Source: Ascidiaceihabitans sp. (GTDB lineage Bacteria; Pseudomonadota; Alphaproteobacteria; Rhodobacterales; Rhodobacteraceae). From it: a stretch of 48,752 nt of DNA. The stretch lies in assembly GCA_028825475.1 (NCBI GenBank), contig JAPKAB010000019.1:1-48752 (forward strand), read 5' to 3'. Under the pieces are notes generated by a model. The model made no database searches. It had not been told where the DNA came from and saw only the letters and a list, made by a program, of their open reading frames with translations. The position numbers and the translations under genes are program-made. Position 1 is the stretch's first letter; each line of letters starts with the position of its first letter. Below, piece after piece: positions 33,252 through 41,580 of this stretch.

Positions 33252-34477
33252 GTAAACAAATTTTATTGGTCGATGACGACAGTGCTGTGCGTGATGCAGT
33301 TGCTCAGACACTTGAACTTGCTGATCTTGAACCGATCGCATTCAGTTCATTCGTAGCGGCGAAAGATACGATCTGTGCCGATTTTGAGGGCGTTGTCTTG
33401 TCTGACATTCGTATGCCCGGTCGTGATGGATTTTTCCTTTTGGATTATGCCAAAAGCCAAGATCCAGACTTGCCCGTAATATTGTTGACTGGCGAGGGCG
33501 ATGTTCCGATGGCGGTAAGCGCGATGGGTCAGGGTGCGTTTGGGTTTTTAGAAAAACCCTGTGCACCCAAAGACTTGTTGGCTGTGATTGAGCGTGCATT
33601 GCGTACGCGTAACATTGTGCTTGAAAACCGTCGTCTTCGGGTTTTGGTCGAAACAGGTGATCCTGCTGAACGGATGTTGTTTGGGCAGTCTGAGTTATCA
33701 CAAGCTTTGCGTACAAGGGTACGTCGTGTTTCGCAGCTTGAGACTGAAGTGTTGATTATGGGTGCGCCTGGTGCCGGTATTTCAAAGGTCGCAGAGGTTA
33801 TTCACCTCTCATCACCACGTTCCAAATCCCCCTTTGTGAAACGTGCGGGGTCTGGCATGTCGCCAGACCAACTAAATGAAGCGGTCAATTCTGCAAAAAG
33901 CGGTAGTCTATTTATCGATGAAATCGCTCTACTTCCCGCAGATTCACAGCTTGCTTTATTAGAGCACCTTGAACAACTAAACAGTGTTCGGCTTCTTGCG
34001 GGCAGCACACGTGACCTTGTGCAAGCTGTTGCAAATGGTTCATTTAACGGTGACTTGTTCTACCGGATTGAGGTGACGCCTTTGCGGATCCCCTCACTTT
34101 CTGAGCGGCCGGAAGACATACCCGTTCTATTTCGACATTATGTGGCACAAGCCAGTGAGCAAGCAGGTTTGACAGCGCCAGAAGTAACTCAAGAGTTTAC
34201 GTCTAGTTTGATGACCCAAGATTGGCCTGGAAACACGCGATCCTTGATGAGCGCTGCTATGCGATTTGTTCTAGGTATGCCTGAGGACGTGACGCAGGCT
34301 GTCGAACTGGGGCTAAGCGAGCAAATGGCACGGGTTGAGAAGTCGTTGTTGATTGCGGCCTTGGGCCGCCATAACGGGCGCGCTGTGGAGGCGGCTGCAG
34401 GCCTGCAACTGCCGCGCAAGACATTCTACGACAAGCTGGCGCGTTACGGGATTCGTGCGGAAAACTTCCGCCGTTAA
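33248..34477 (+). CDS. dctD: DctD-type response regulator lacking the GAFTGA loop
   Basis: The 409-residue protein has a receiver domain (Asp10/11, phospho-acceptor Asp53 in LSDIRMPG, Lys103), an NtrC-type AAA+ domain and a C-terminal Fis-type HTH (HNGRAVEAAAGLQLPRKTFYDKL). The AAA+ part is unusual. The Walker A loop reads GAPGAGISK (172-180), not GxxGxGK. The interval between PF (195-196) and Walker B (GSLFIDEI, 219-226) is about 22 residues, instead of about 50, so the GAFTGA loop that contacts sigma-54 is gone. Sensor and arginine-finger regions (GDLFYRI; DWPGNTR) are kept. I infer activation without sigma-54, as known for Rhodobacter capsulatus NtrC. Confidence 0.9.
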   Translation: MSKQILLVDDDSAVRDAVAQTLELADLEPIAFSSFVAAKDTICADFEGVVLSDIRMPGRDGFFLLDYAKSQDPDLPVILLTGEGDVPMAVSAMGQGAFGFLEKPCAPKDLLAVIERALRTRNIVLENRRLRVLVETGDPAERMLFGQSELSQALRTRVRRVSQLETEVLIMGAPGAGISKVAEVIHLSSPRSKSPFVKRAGSGMSPDQLNEAVNSAKSGSLFIDEIALLPADSQLALLEHLEQLNSVRLLAGSTRDLVQAVANGSFNGDLFYRIEVTPLRIPSLSERPEDIPVLFRHYVAQASEQAGLTAPEVTQEFTSSLMTQDWPGNTRSLMSAAMRFVLGMPEDVTQAVELGLSEQMARVEKSLLIAALGRHNGRAVEAAAGLQLPRKTFYDKLARYGIRAENFRR

Positions 34478-34479
34478 AA

Positions 34480-34497
34480 TGTGCGGATTCTCGCACT
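34480..34497 (+). promoter_or_regulatory. DctD-type upstream activator site 1
   Basis: TGTGCGGATTCTCGCACT is an inverted repeat very close to the rhizobial DctD site TGTGCGGAAATCCGCACA. It lies three bases after dctD and about 225 nt before dctP. Confidence 0.7.
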
Positions 34498-34511
34498 TTG
34501 GGGTTATCAGC

Positions 34512-34529
34512 TGTGCGGTTTCTCGCACA
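34512..34529 (+). promoter_or_regulatory. DctD-type upstream activator site 2
   Basis: TGTGCGGTTTCTCGCACA is a second inverted repeat, 32 nt from the first (about three helical turns), so both lie on the same face of the DNA. Between here and dctP I find no GG-N10-GC element that would mark a sigma-54 promoter. Confidence 0.75.
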
Positions 34530-34719
34530 ACTATAGAAGCCTGCACAAGTTTCAAAACGATTAAATGGGTTTAACACCCTGTTTCGAATTGGCTTTACCA
34601 GAATTACCTAAGTTCCCCACAAACACATTGCCGCAGCGCTTTTCCTAGGCTCAACTGTGGGGGACGCGGCAAATTGGAATTGCGGCGTGAGACTTAAAAT
34701 TCTCTGGGAGGAGACCACC

Positions 34720-35721
34720 ATGAAATTATTTACAGCTGCCGCTGTTGCACTCACCATGTCCGTATCTGCGGGCGCGGTTTCTGCGGCTTGTGATGATGGC
34801 GAGATCGTTATCAAGTTCAGCCACGTCACAAACACTGACAAGCACCCTAAAGGCATCGCAGCCACATTGCTTGAGCAGCGCGTCAACGATGAGATGAATG
34901 GCAAAGCCTGCATCGAAGTGTTCCCGAACTCTACGCTTTATAACGATAACCAAGTTCTAGAAGCGATGTTGCAAGGCGACGTTCAAATGGCGGCACCGTC
35001 ATTGTCCAAGTTCGAGCAGTTCACAAAACAATTCCGCATCTTCGATTTGCCGTTCATGTTCAAGAACATCAACGCAGTTGACGAGTTCCAAAACTCAGAA
35101 ACTGGTCAAGCGATGAAGCAATCCATGACAAAGCGTGGCCTTCTTGGTCTAGCATTCTGGCACAACGGCATGAAGCAAATGTCAGCAAACGTTCCTTTGA
35201 ATGTTCCATCTGACGCAAACGGTTTGAAGTTCCGCGTTCAGAACTCTGACGTGTTGAAAGCACAAATGGCAGCGATGGGCGCGTCTCCTCAGCCTATGGC
35301 TTTCTCTGAAGTTTATGGTGCTTTGCAAACTGGCGTTGTTGACGGACAAGAGAACACTTGGTCCAATATCTACGGCAAGAAGTTTTTTGAAGTTCAAGAC
35401 GGTGTAACAGAAACAGACCACGGCATTATCGACTACTTGCTCGTGACCTCTACTGATTTCTGGGACGGTCTACCTGCAGACGTTCGTGACCAGTTGGCGA
35501 CAATCGTTGGCGAAGTTACTGCGGCACGTAACTCAGAATCCACATCTGTAAACGCAACCAACAAACAAGCAATCTTGGATGCTGGCGGTGTTATCCGCAC
35601 ACTTGACGCAGCACAGCGCGCCGAGTGGGTTTCCACTATGAAGCCAGTTTGGGCACAGTTTGTTGGTGACGTAGGCCAAGAAAACATCGACGCAGCTCAA
35701 GCGATCAACGCTAAGCACTAA
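34720..35721 (+). CDS. dctP: TRAP C4-dicarboxylate binding protein DctP
   Basis: I chose the ATG at 34720 (MKLFTAAAVAL), preceded by GGGAGGAG, giving 333 residues with a clean Sec signal peptide cleaved near SAA-CDD (residue ~24). It is a full-length DctP-family periplasmic binding protein: FSHVTNTDKHPKG at the start of the mature chain, the KFRVQNSDVLKAQMAAMGASPQPM region with the conserved ligand-binding Arg, and FSEVYGALQTGVVDGQENTW. It delivers malate, fumarate or succinate to DctQM. A hairpin after the gene probably makes its transcript more abundant than that of dctQM. Confidence 0.94.
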   Translation: MKLFTAAAVALTMSVSAGAVSAACDDGEIVIKFSHVTNTDKHPKGIAATLLEQRVNDEMNGKACIEVFPNSTLYNDNQVLEAMLQGDVQMAAPSLSKFEQFTKQFRIFDLPFMFKNINAVDEFQNSETGQAMKQSMTKRGLLGLAFWHNGMKQMSANVPLNVPSDANGLKFRVQNSDVLKAQMAAMGASPQPMAFSEVYGALQTGVVDGQENTWSNIYGKKFFEVQDGVTETDHGIIDYLLVTSTDFWDGLPADVRDQLATIVGEVTAARNSESTSVNATNKQAILDAGGVIRTLDAAQRAEWVSTMKPVWAQFVGDVGQENIDAAQAINAKH

Positions 35722-35737
35722 GATCACTTGATCTTAT

Positions 35738-35769
35738 ATGCCTGTCCGCTGGTTCCAGTGGGCAGGCAT
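35738..35769 (+). terminator. Hairpin between dctP and dctQ
   Basis: ATGCCTGTCCGCTGG pairs with CCAGTGGGCAGGCAT (some G-T pairs) across a 2-nt loop, followed by TTTTC. It looks like a partial terminator that lets some transcription pass to dctQM. Confidence 0.75.
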
Positions 35770-35811
35770 TTTTCTAAATAATCCAAAATTGATCCAAAAG
35801 GGGGGCGGGAC

Positions 35812-36540
35812 ATGGCATCAAGCTATGAACCCAAAACACCACTGGGCCGTTTCGTGAACGAGTTGGAAGAGACCGTCATCGCGCTACTGCTTGGGGTGAT
35901 GACGCTGATCACATTCACCAATGTTATTTTGCGCTACGGTTTTAACACTGGCCTCATCTGGGGTTTGGAAATGGTGACATTTCTGTTCGCGTGGCTGGTC
36001 CTATTTGGCGCTAGCTATGCAGTTAAAGTCACCGCGCATCTTGGCGTTGATGTCATTGTAAACTTGTTTGGTCCACGCGGGCGCAAGGTCTTTGCGCTTG
36101 TGGGTGCGATCATCTGCATTGGCTATTCATTCCTTGTCTTTAAAGGATCTTGGGACTACTGGGCCAATTTCGCCAACCTGCCGGGATCACGAGCTTACGA
36201 AGTAATGCTAGGCGACAGGACCTATGACGTTGGGCGTTGGTTCTTTACCGGCTTTGAGGAAATGCGTGGCACCTCTTATCGCGGCTGGTATGAAGTCAAC
36301 GATATCCCCTTACCTGAATGGCTCCGCTTTATTGAACCGATCATGAATGATGGCGACGCATACGAGAAAATTCCACGCTTTATTCCGTACGCGATCATGC
36401 CGTTTGGTATGGGCCTTTTCTTGTTCCGTATCGTTCAAGCAACCGTGCGCATTTACACGGGTGAAAATAAAACCCTGATCGTCAGCCACGAGGCCGAAGA
36501 GGCAATCGAAGACGTCAAACATATGAACGCTGGGGACTAA
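35812..36540 (+). CDS. dctQ: TRAP transporter small permease DctQ
   Basis: The 242-residue membrane protein has the four helices of DctQ (near residues 22-45, 52-72, 93-115 and 197-217), with the WGLEMVTFLFAWLVLFGASYAVK signature around helix 2. A loop of roughly 75 residues between helices 3 and 4 makes it longer than many small permeases (~170), though C4-dicarboxylate DctQ proteins of purple bacteria are also long. It joins DctM to form the membrane part of the uptake system. A G-rich ribosome binding site precedes the ATG. Confidence 0.92.
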   Translation: MASSYEPKTPLGRFVNELEETVIALLLGVMTLITFTNVILRYGFNTGLIWGLEMVTFLFAWLVLFGASYAVKVTAHLGVDVIVNLFGPRGRKVFALVGAIICIGYSFLVFKGSWDYWANFANLPGSRAYEVMLGDRTYDVGRWFFTGFEEMRGTSYRGWYEVNDIPLPEWLRFIEPIMNDGDAYEKIPRFIPYAIMPFGMGLFLFRIVQATVRIYTGENKTLIVSHEAEEAIEDVKHMNAGD

Positions 36541-36543
36541 GAC

Positions 36544-37923
36544 ATGGAAATTGCAATTCTTTTCGCGATGGTCATCGGATTGATGTTGATCGGTGTCCCG
36601 ATCGCTATCAGCCTTGGTATGTCCTCAATTCTGTTCCTGCTGGTCCTTAGTGATGCATCCCTTGCCTCGATTGCACAGACGTTGTTTCAGGCGATGGCAG
36701 GTCACTACACCTTGCTGGCAATTCCGTTCTTCATTCTGGCTTCGACATTCATGTCGACGGGCGGTGTGGCGAAACGGATCATCCGGTTTTCCATCGCCAT
36801 TGTTGGTCACTTCCCTGGTGGTCTGGCAATTGCAGGTGTGTTCGCTTGTATGATGTTCGCGGCTTTGTCGGGTTCATCGCCTGCGACCGTTGTGGCCATT
36901 GGGTCCATCGTGATCGCGGGTATGCGTCAGGTCGGCTATACTAAGGAGTTCGCAGCAGGCGTGATTGCCAATGCGGGGACTTTGGGAATCTTGATCCCAC
37001 CAAGCATCGTGATGGTTGTTTATGCCTCTGCAACCGACGTGTCCGTTGGCCGTATGTTTCTGGCTGGTGTGATCCCAGGCATCATGGCGGGCTCTATGCT
37101 GATGATTACCATCTACATCATGGCGCGGGTCAAAAACCTACCTAAGGGTGAATGGCAAGGTTGGGGCGAAGTCGGTGCATCTGCTCTAAGTGCATCAGGT
37201 GGGCTGTTTCTGATCGTTATCATCTTGGGCGGCATCTATGGGGGTGTATTTACACCAACAGAAGCGGCTGCTGTGGCATCGGTCTATGCGTTCCTTGTGG
37301 CCTGTTTTGTGTACCGCGATATGGGGCCACTGCACGTCAAAGGGGACGACACCAAGAACCATAGTTTGTTTAAACGTCCATGGACGTTGATCACGGTGTT
37401 CTTCCACCGTGATACCCGTGATGCCTTGTTTGAGGCTGGTAAGCTGACTGTCACCTTGATGTTCATCATCGCCAATGCGTTGATCCTAAAGCACGTTTTG
37501 ACGGATGAGCAAATCCCACAACAGATAGCCTCTGCGATGTTGTCTGCGGGCTTTGGTCCAATCGTGTTCTTGATCATCGTCAACATTATCTTGTTGATCG
37601 GTGGGCAGTTCATGGAGCCGTCAGGCCTGTTGATCATCGTCGCTCCATTGGTGTTCCCAATTGCAATTGAGCTGGGCATTGACCCAATTCACCTTGGGAT
37701 CATCATGGTAGTGAACATGGAAATTGGTATGATCACTCCGCCGGTTGGTTTGAACCTCTTCGTGACCTCTGGGGTTGCTGGCATGCCGATGATGAGCGTT
37801 GTGCGTGCTGCGTTGCCGTTCTTGGGCGTTATGTTCATTTTCTTGATCATGGTGACATACATCCCAGCAATTTCGACATGGTTGCCGACCCTCATGATGG
37901 GTCCTGAAATCATAACGAAGTAA
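36544..37923 (+). CDS. dctM: TRAP transporter large permease DctM
   Basis: The 459-residue protein is the Na+-driven transport subunit, with about 12 hydrophobic segments across its length. Family features include GGVAKRIIRF, the GSSPATVVAIGS segment near residue 115, NAGTLGILIPPSIVMV near 145 and EIGMITPPVGLNLFV near 395. It starts 3 nt after dctQ. A hydrophilic loop near residues 255-285 is longer than in typical sialic acid-type DctM proteins. A bidirectional terminator follows. Confidence 0.94.
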   Translation: MEIAILFAMVIGLMLIGVPIAISLGMSSILFLLVLSDASLASIAQTLFQAMAGHYTLLAIPFFILASTFMSTGGVAKRIIRFSIAIVGHFPGGLAIAGVFACMMFAALSGSSPATVVAIGSIVIAGMRQVGYTKEFAAGVIANAGTLGILIPPSIVMVVYASATDVSVGRMFLAGVIPGIMAGSMLMITIYIMARVKNLPKGEWQGWGEVGASALSASGGLFLIVIILGGIYGGVFTPTEAAAVASVYAFLVACFVYRDMGPLHVKGDDTKNHSLFKRPWTLITVFFHRDTRDALFEAGKLTVTLMFIIANALILKHVLTDEQIPQQIASAMLSAGFGPIVFLIIVNIILLIGGQFMEPSGLLIIVAPLVFPIAIELGIDPIHLGIIMVVNMEIGMITPPVGLNLFVTSGVAGMPMMSVVRAALPFLGVMFIFLIMVTYIPAISTWLPTLMMGPEIITK

Positions 37924-37930
37924 CGAAAAC

Positions 37931-37956
37931 GGCCCATCCCTTTGATGGGATGGGCC
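37931..37956. terminator. Bidirectional terminator between dctM and tpiA
   Basis: GGCCCATCCC pairs with GGGATGGGCC around a 6-nt loop. The minus-strand side runs into TTTTCGTT, serving tpiA; the plus side has few T's. Confidence 0.75.
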
Positions 37957-37980
37957 GCTACGTCATGCTATAATGTGTGA

Positions 37981-38730
37981 TCAAGAAGCGCTAAGTGCAT
38001 CTACAATGGGCAAAAAATCAACAGCTTTCAGGCTTGCGCCGCCGACCAGTGCACCATCCACATTTTCAGCGGTAAAGATTTCTGCAGCGTTGCTGGCTTT
38101 TACTGAGCCACCATAGAGCAACGAAATGCCGTTGCCGATTTCTGCGCCAAAGCATGTATTCAACTCTGCGCGGATAAAGTCATGTACTTCAACGATTTGC
38201 GCAAGGGTAGGGACCTTGCCCGTCCCAATAGCCCAGATCGGTTCATAGGCGATGACAAGGGTGTCCGCCGTCGCACCCTCTGGCACAGAAGCGGCCAATT
38301 GAGCGCCGATAATATCAAGCGTTTTGCCCGTCTCACGATCGCTGAGGCTTTCACCGATGCACAAGATCGCTATCAAACCAGCATCGCGTGCCGCAATCGC
38401 TTTAGCGCAGACATCCTTATCTGTTTCACCGTAGTTTTCGCGCCGTTCAGAGTGTCCAACGATAACGTATTTTGCCCCCGTATCTTTGACCATAGGGGCT
38501 GAAATATCGCCAGTATGCGCGCCAGATTGCGCTGTGTGGCAATCTTGTGCGCCAATATCGATTGATGAGCTATGGGTCATCTCGACAGCTGAAAACAGCA
38601 ATGGGGAAGGCGGGCAAATCACAACCGCGCATTCCGCGCTGGTTTGGCTTTTGGCAAGTTCGCTCAGCTGGTCCAGTGAATGAGACAACCCATTCATTTT
38701 CCAATTGCCTGCTGCTATTTTCGTGCGCAT
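37981..38730 (-). CDS. tpiA: Triosephosphate isomerase
   Basis: The start at 38730 (MRTKIAAGNWKMNG) has AGGAG about ten bases upstream and gives the standard 249 residues. TpiA interconverts dihydroxyacetone phosphate and glyceraldehyde 3-phosphate. Catalytic residues are in place: Asn/Lys in GNWKMNG, His in VGHSERRE and Glu in AYEPIWAIGTGK. It diverges from the 2OG oxygenase gene. No LacI-type palindrome like those at the GAPDH genes lies upstream. Confidence 0.95.
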   Translation of the reverse strand: MRTKIAAGNWKMNGLSHSLDQLSELAKSQTSAECAVVICPPSPLLFSAVEMTHSSSIDIGAQDCHTAQSGAHTGDISAPMVKDTGAKYVIVGHSERRENYGETDKDVCAKAIAARDAGLIAILCIGESLSDRETGKTLDIIGAQLAASVPEGATADTLVIAYEPIWAIGTGKVPTLAQIVEVHDFIRAELNTCFGAEIGNGISLLYGGSVKASNAAEIFTAENVDGALVGGASLKAVDFLPIVDALSAS

Positions 38731-38825
38731 TTGATGCACTCCTATTTGATCTTTTTCTAAGTTAGCATTTGGGTTAAGTGGGGGCAACGCGAGGGTTTCG
38801 CGAAGTTTGAGAACAAGGCCATTCC

Positions 38826-39731
38826 ATGATCCCTAGATTAGACGCTGCATTGATCCGTAAAGGTGATCCAGAAACACTTGCCGCTTTGAAAGAAGCAGCA
38901 ACAGGGGTTGGGTTTGCGACTGTATACAACACAGCATTGACGGCTGATCGTGTGACTGAAGTCATTGAAACATATCGCGCTTTTTTCAAACGACCAGAGG
39001 CGCAAAAACGTGAAATCGATATGTCCGTCACGGGCAGCAATCGTGGCTGGGGTGCTGCAGGATCAGAGCAAGTAGATCCAGATGCGAACCCAGATTATAA
39101 GCAATATTTCGACAGTGGTGTGGAATTGGCAAAGGGTGATCCACGGGCAGAAATGCCTGTGTATGGATTGAACCAATGGCCGTCTGACGACCTTGAGTTT
39201 AAGAAAATCATCCTTGGCTATTATGATGACGCTATCTATGTGGCGATGGGCGTTTTGCGCGGTATCGCGAACGCGATTGATATGCCTGACGATTACTTTG
39301 ACAAAGCGTTTCAAACACCGATGGCGCTGCTGCGCGGTAACTTTTACCCAGAGCGTCCAAAGGATGCGACGGATATGGATTTCGGGATCGCGACACACAC
39401 CGACTATGGCTGTTTGACCTTGTTGGCGACTGATGGATCACCTGGTTTAGAGGTGCGTAAACGGGGTGGGGGCTGGATACCGGTCTCTGCGCAACCTGGT
39501 GAATTTGTTATCAATTTTGGGGAAATGTTGGGGTTTTGGACCGGTGGTATTGTCCACGCGACGCCGCACCGTGTTGTCGGTGGCGACGCTGAGCGTATAT
39601 CTGTTCCGCTGTTCTTTAACCCGTCCCATGACACCAATGTTGCACCACCTGAAAGTGGTGAAGTTGTGCGTGCTGGGAAACATTTGGAACGCCGCTTTAG
39701 CGAGACGTATCTGCACCTGCAAAAGCCCTAA
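38826..39731 (+). CDS. 2-Oxoglutarate/Fe(II)-dependent oxygenase, isopenicillin N synthase-like
   Basis: The 301-residue protein has the DIOX_N region and a C-terminal 2OG-Fe(II) oxygenase core. The iron ligands are visible as His-Asp in ATHTDYGCLTLL (around residue 190) and His in TPHRVV, with the Arg-x-Ser of ERISVPLFF for 2OG binding. Many such proteins are of unknown substrate in Rhodobacterales; an ethylene-forming enzyme-like or purine/pyrimidine oxygenase is possible. AAGG precedes the ATG. It diverges from tpiA and converges with the HesB/IscA gene. Confidence 0.87.
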   Translation: MIPRLDAALIRKGDPETLAALKEAATGVGFATVYNTALTADRVTEVIETYRAFFKRPEAQKREIDMSVTGSNRGWGAAGSEQVDPDANPDYKQYFDSGVELAKGDPRAEMPVYGLNQWPSDDLEFKKIILGYYDDAIYVAMGVLRGIANAIDMPDDYFDKAFQTPMALLRGNFYPERPKDATDMDFGIATHTDYGCLTLLATDGSPGLEVRKRGGGWIPVSAQPGEFVINFGEMLGFWTGGIVHATPHRVVGGDAERISVPLFFNPSHDTNVAPPESGEVVRAGKHLERRFSETYLHLQKP

Positions 39732-39751
39732 GGGGCCTTTGCACAATCCGC

Positions 39752-40102
39752 TTACATTTCAGCGAATTTGATGGATTCACCACAGCCACAGGCTTCGGTT
39801 ACATTGGGATTGCGAAACTTGAAGCCGGACTCTAACAGGCTGGTTTCATAATCAATTTCCGTGCCAAACAGGAACATTTGCGCCATTGGTGCGATCAAAA
39901 CACGGGCACCATCCTGTTCGACAACTTCGTCGTTTGGATCCTGTTCTGCCACGTAATCCATCGTGTATTCCATACCTGCACAGCCGCCTTTTTTGACGCC
40001 AATACGCAGACCCTGATGCCCGCCAGAGGCCATCAGTTTTGCAATCTGAGCAGCCGCTTTTTCAGAAATGGAAACGGCCTGTTTGCCTGGAATTGAAAAC
40101 AT
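39752..40102 (-). CDS. HesB/IscA-family iron-sulfur carrier
   Basis: The 116-residue A-type carrier has the three conserved cysteines, one in KKGGCAGMEY and two in ACGCGES at the C-terminus, that hold a [2Fe-2S] cluster for transfer. AAAGGAG precedes the ATG. It follows SufT on the same strand by 134 nt, an interval with three phased GTCGGT repeats. It is probably SufA or ErpA by role; I cannot decide which. No sufBCDS genes are in the window. Confidence 0.9.
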   Translation of the reverse strand: MFSIPGKQAVSISEKAAAQIAKLMASGGHQGLRIGVKKGGCAGMEYTMDYVAEQDPNDEVVEQDGARVLIAPMAQMFLFGTEIDYETSLLESGFKFRNPNVTEACGCGESIKFAEM

Positions 40103-40180
40103 GACAAGTGCTCCTTTGTCCCTAATCTAAGGACGATGGTGGGCTGGCTCAACCCTTGTGCAAAATAGCCCGTTCACAAC

Positions 40181-40225
40181 GTCGGTATCGTGTCGGTATG
40201 ACGTCGGTGCACACAGCGGTGCACC
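40181..40225. repeat. Three phased GTCGGT repeats and a hairpin
   Basis: GTCGGTAT, GTCGGTAT and GTCGGTGC start at 40181, 40192 and 40203, exactly 11 nt apart. The last runs into GGTGCAC...GTGCACC (40206-40212 and 40219-40225), a 7-bp stem. This lies between sufT and the IscA-family gene and could be an operator or the 3' end of sufT mRNA. Confidence 0.5.
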
Positions 40226-40236
40226 AAAATCGTAAA

Positions 40237-40599
40237 TTACATGAAGCCCAGTTCAAGACGGGCTTCGTCAGACATCATGTCCATGCCCCAAGGTGGTTCC
40301 CAAACAAGGGCCACATCCACAGTTTTGACGCCAGGGATCGGTTCAACCGCATCCGCAACCCAGCCCGGCATTTCGCCAGCGACAGGGCAACCCGGTGCCG
40401 TGAGGGACATCTTGATGTTCACTTCGCTCTCGGCGTTGATGTCGATCGTATAAATCAAACCAAGTTCGTAAATGTTCACCGGAATTTCGGGGTCATAAAC
40501 CGATTGGCAAGCGGCAACCACGGCCTCGTACAAAGGGTGGTCAGTGGATGATGGCGCGATCAGTGGTGCGCCTTCTAGCATGTCTTTAGACTGGTCCAT
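40237..40599 (-). CDS. sufT: SufT, MIP18-family (DUF59) Fe-S assembly protein
   Basis: I place the start at 40599 (MDQSKDMLEG), with GGAG six bases upstream, giving 120 residues. The MIP18 signature is clear: VYDPEIPVNIYELGLIY, then LTAPGCPVAGEMP with its single reactive Cys, and VWEPPWGMDMMSDEARLELG at the end. SufT helps mature Fe-S proteins. In most relatives it ends a suf operon after sufS; here only the IscA-family gene follows and an OsmC gene diverges. Confidence 0.92.
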   Translation of the reverse strand: MDQSKDMLEGAPLIAPSSTDHPLYEAVVAACQSVYDPEIPVNIYELGLIYTIDINAESEVNIKMSLTAPGCPVAGEMPGWVADAVEPIPGVKTVDVALVWEPPWGMDMMSDEARLELGFM

Positions 40600-40823
40600 A
40601 TCGGCTCCGGTGTGTTCCTGACAGTTTATATAGGGTTTAGGTGTCGGGGCGTCCAGTGGGGCACTGGTTGAAAGTGGTTTCTTTATCAGGCTCACTTAAA
40701 TGTCATGACATTCTCAATTCATTTGACGGATGAGATATGGGTTCGTATCAATATTTTTGTAAAAATTTAATCATTTCACAAGCTTAACGGGAATTTCGTT
40801 TTGCGCAGATTAGGATAACCAGC

Positions 40824-41417
40824 ATGACTGAGAAGAATGATTACCACGTAGGCGAACGCGCAAGCGAAATGCCACAGCCAACCCAGTATGAGCCAAGCCC
40901 GTTTAAAAAGGGCCGCCCACCAGAGCCGTTGCAGTTTGAGGTTAACCTGACCGCCGAGGCCCATGACCGTCAGAAGAAATCTGGCAGTGTGCAGGTGAAC
41001 ATTCCGGGGTTCTCGCCGCTGAAACTATATTGCGATGAGCAAACACCGGTTGGTGATGACACTGCTCCGCCCCCGTTGGCGTATTTCTGTGCAGGTATTG
41101 GTTTCTGCCTGATGACCCACCTGACGGACATCTACACCGCGCGCGGGATCAAGATTAAGTCGATGAACCTTGAGCAAAAGCTGCGGTTTCAAACCAACCT
41201 CAGCAACATGCGCGACTTGGGTCACATGACCGAAGGCGAGACCTTGGGCATCGAAACCCACGTCTTGATCGAAAGCGATGAGTCCCAAGAAGTCATTCGT
41301 GGATTGATGGAAGAGGCCGAAAACGCCTGCATGGCCCACCACGCCCTGCGCAACCCGATCCCGTGGTCGTCACGCCTTATTCACAACGGTGAAGAGCTGT
41401 TGAACAACAACGGCTGA
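40824..41417 (+). CDS. OsmC-family protein
   Basis: The 197-residue protein shows the OsmC/Ohr fold: a beta-rich N-terminal half, and the helical part with two cysteines in the peroxidase positions (AYFCAGIGFC, around residue 89, and AENACMAHH, around 170). Related proteins reduce organic hydroperoxides. The N-terminal ~50 residues are longer than in Ohr. AGGA precedes the ATG. It stands alone; a GC-rich hairpin follows at 41425. Confidence 0.85.
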   Translation: MTEKNDYHVGERASEMPQPTQYEPSPFKKGRPPEPLQFEVNLTAEAHDRQKKSGSVQVNIPGFSPLKLYCDEQTPVGDDTAPPPLAYFCAGIGFCLMTHLTDIYTARGIKIKSMNLEQKLRFQTNLSNMRDLGHMTEGETLGIETHVLIESDESQEVIRGLMEEAENACMAHHALRNPIPWSSRLIHNGEELLNNNG

Positions 41418-41424
41418 TAAGAAT

Positions 41425-41450
41425 GTAGGGCGGGGTGATGCCCCGCCTTA
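41425..41450. repeat. GC-rich hairpin repeat, left copy
   Basis: GTAGGGCGGGG-TGATG-CCCCGCCTTA forms a 7-bp-plus stem. A near-identical unit lies in inverted orientation at 42292-42316, so the two flank the orphan gene at 41581-42243. It may also end the OsmC transcript. Confidence 0.75.
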
Positions 41451-41580
41451 TTGTTTTAGGTAGTTATATAGTTGTGAGTAAAGGCTTAGCTCTCAATTTT
41501 AAACAGGCGAATACCGCCGTAGACTGGTGAGCGGCCACTATCAGTATTGTGTTGGTTTCTGTAACTTTGGAAGATGAAAC

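Noticed and set aside
34530..34719. Sigma-54 promoter for dctP
   Set aside because: No GG-N10-GC element on the plus strand; the nearest (GGCAAATTGGAATTGC) has wrong spacing.
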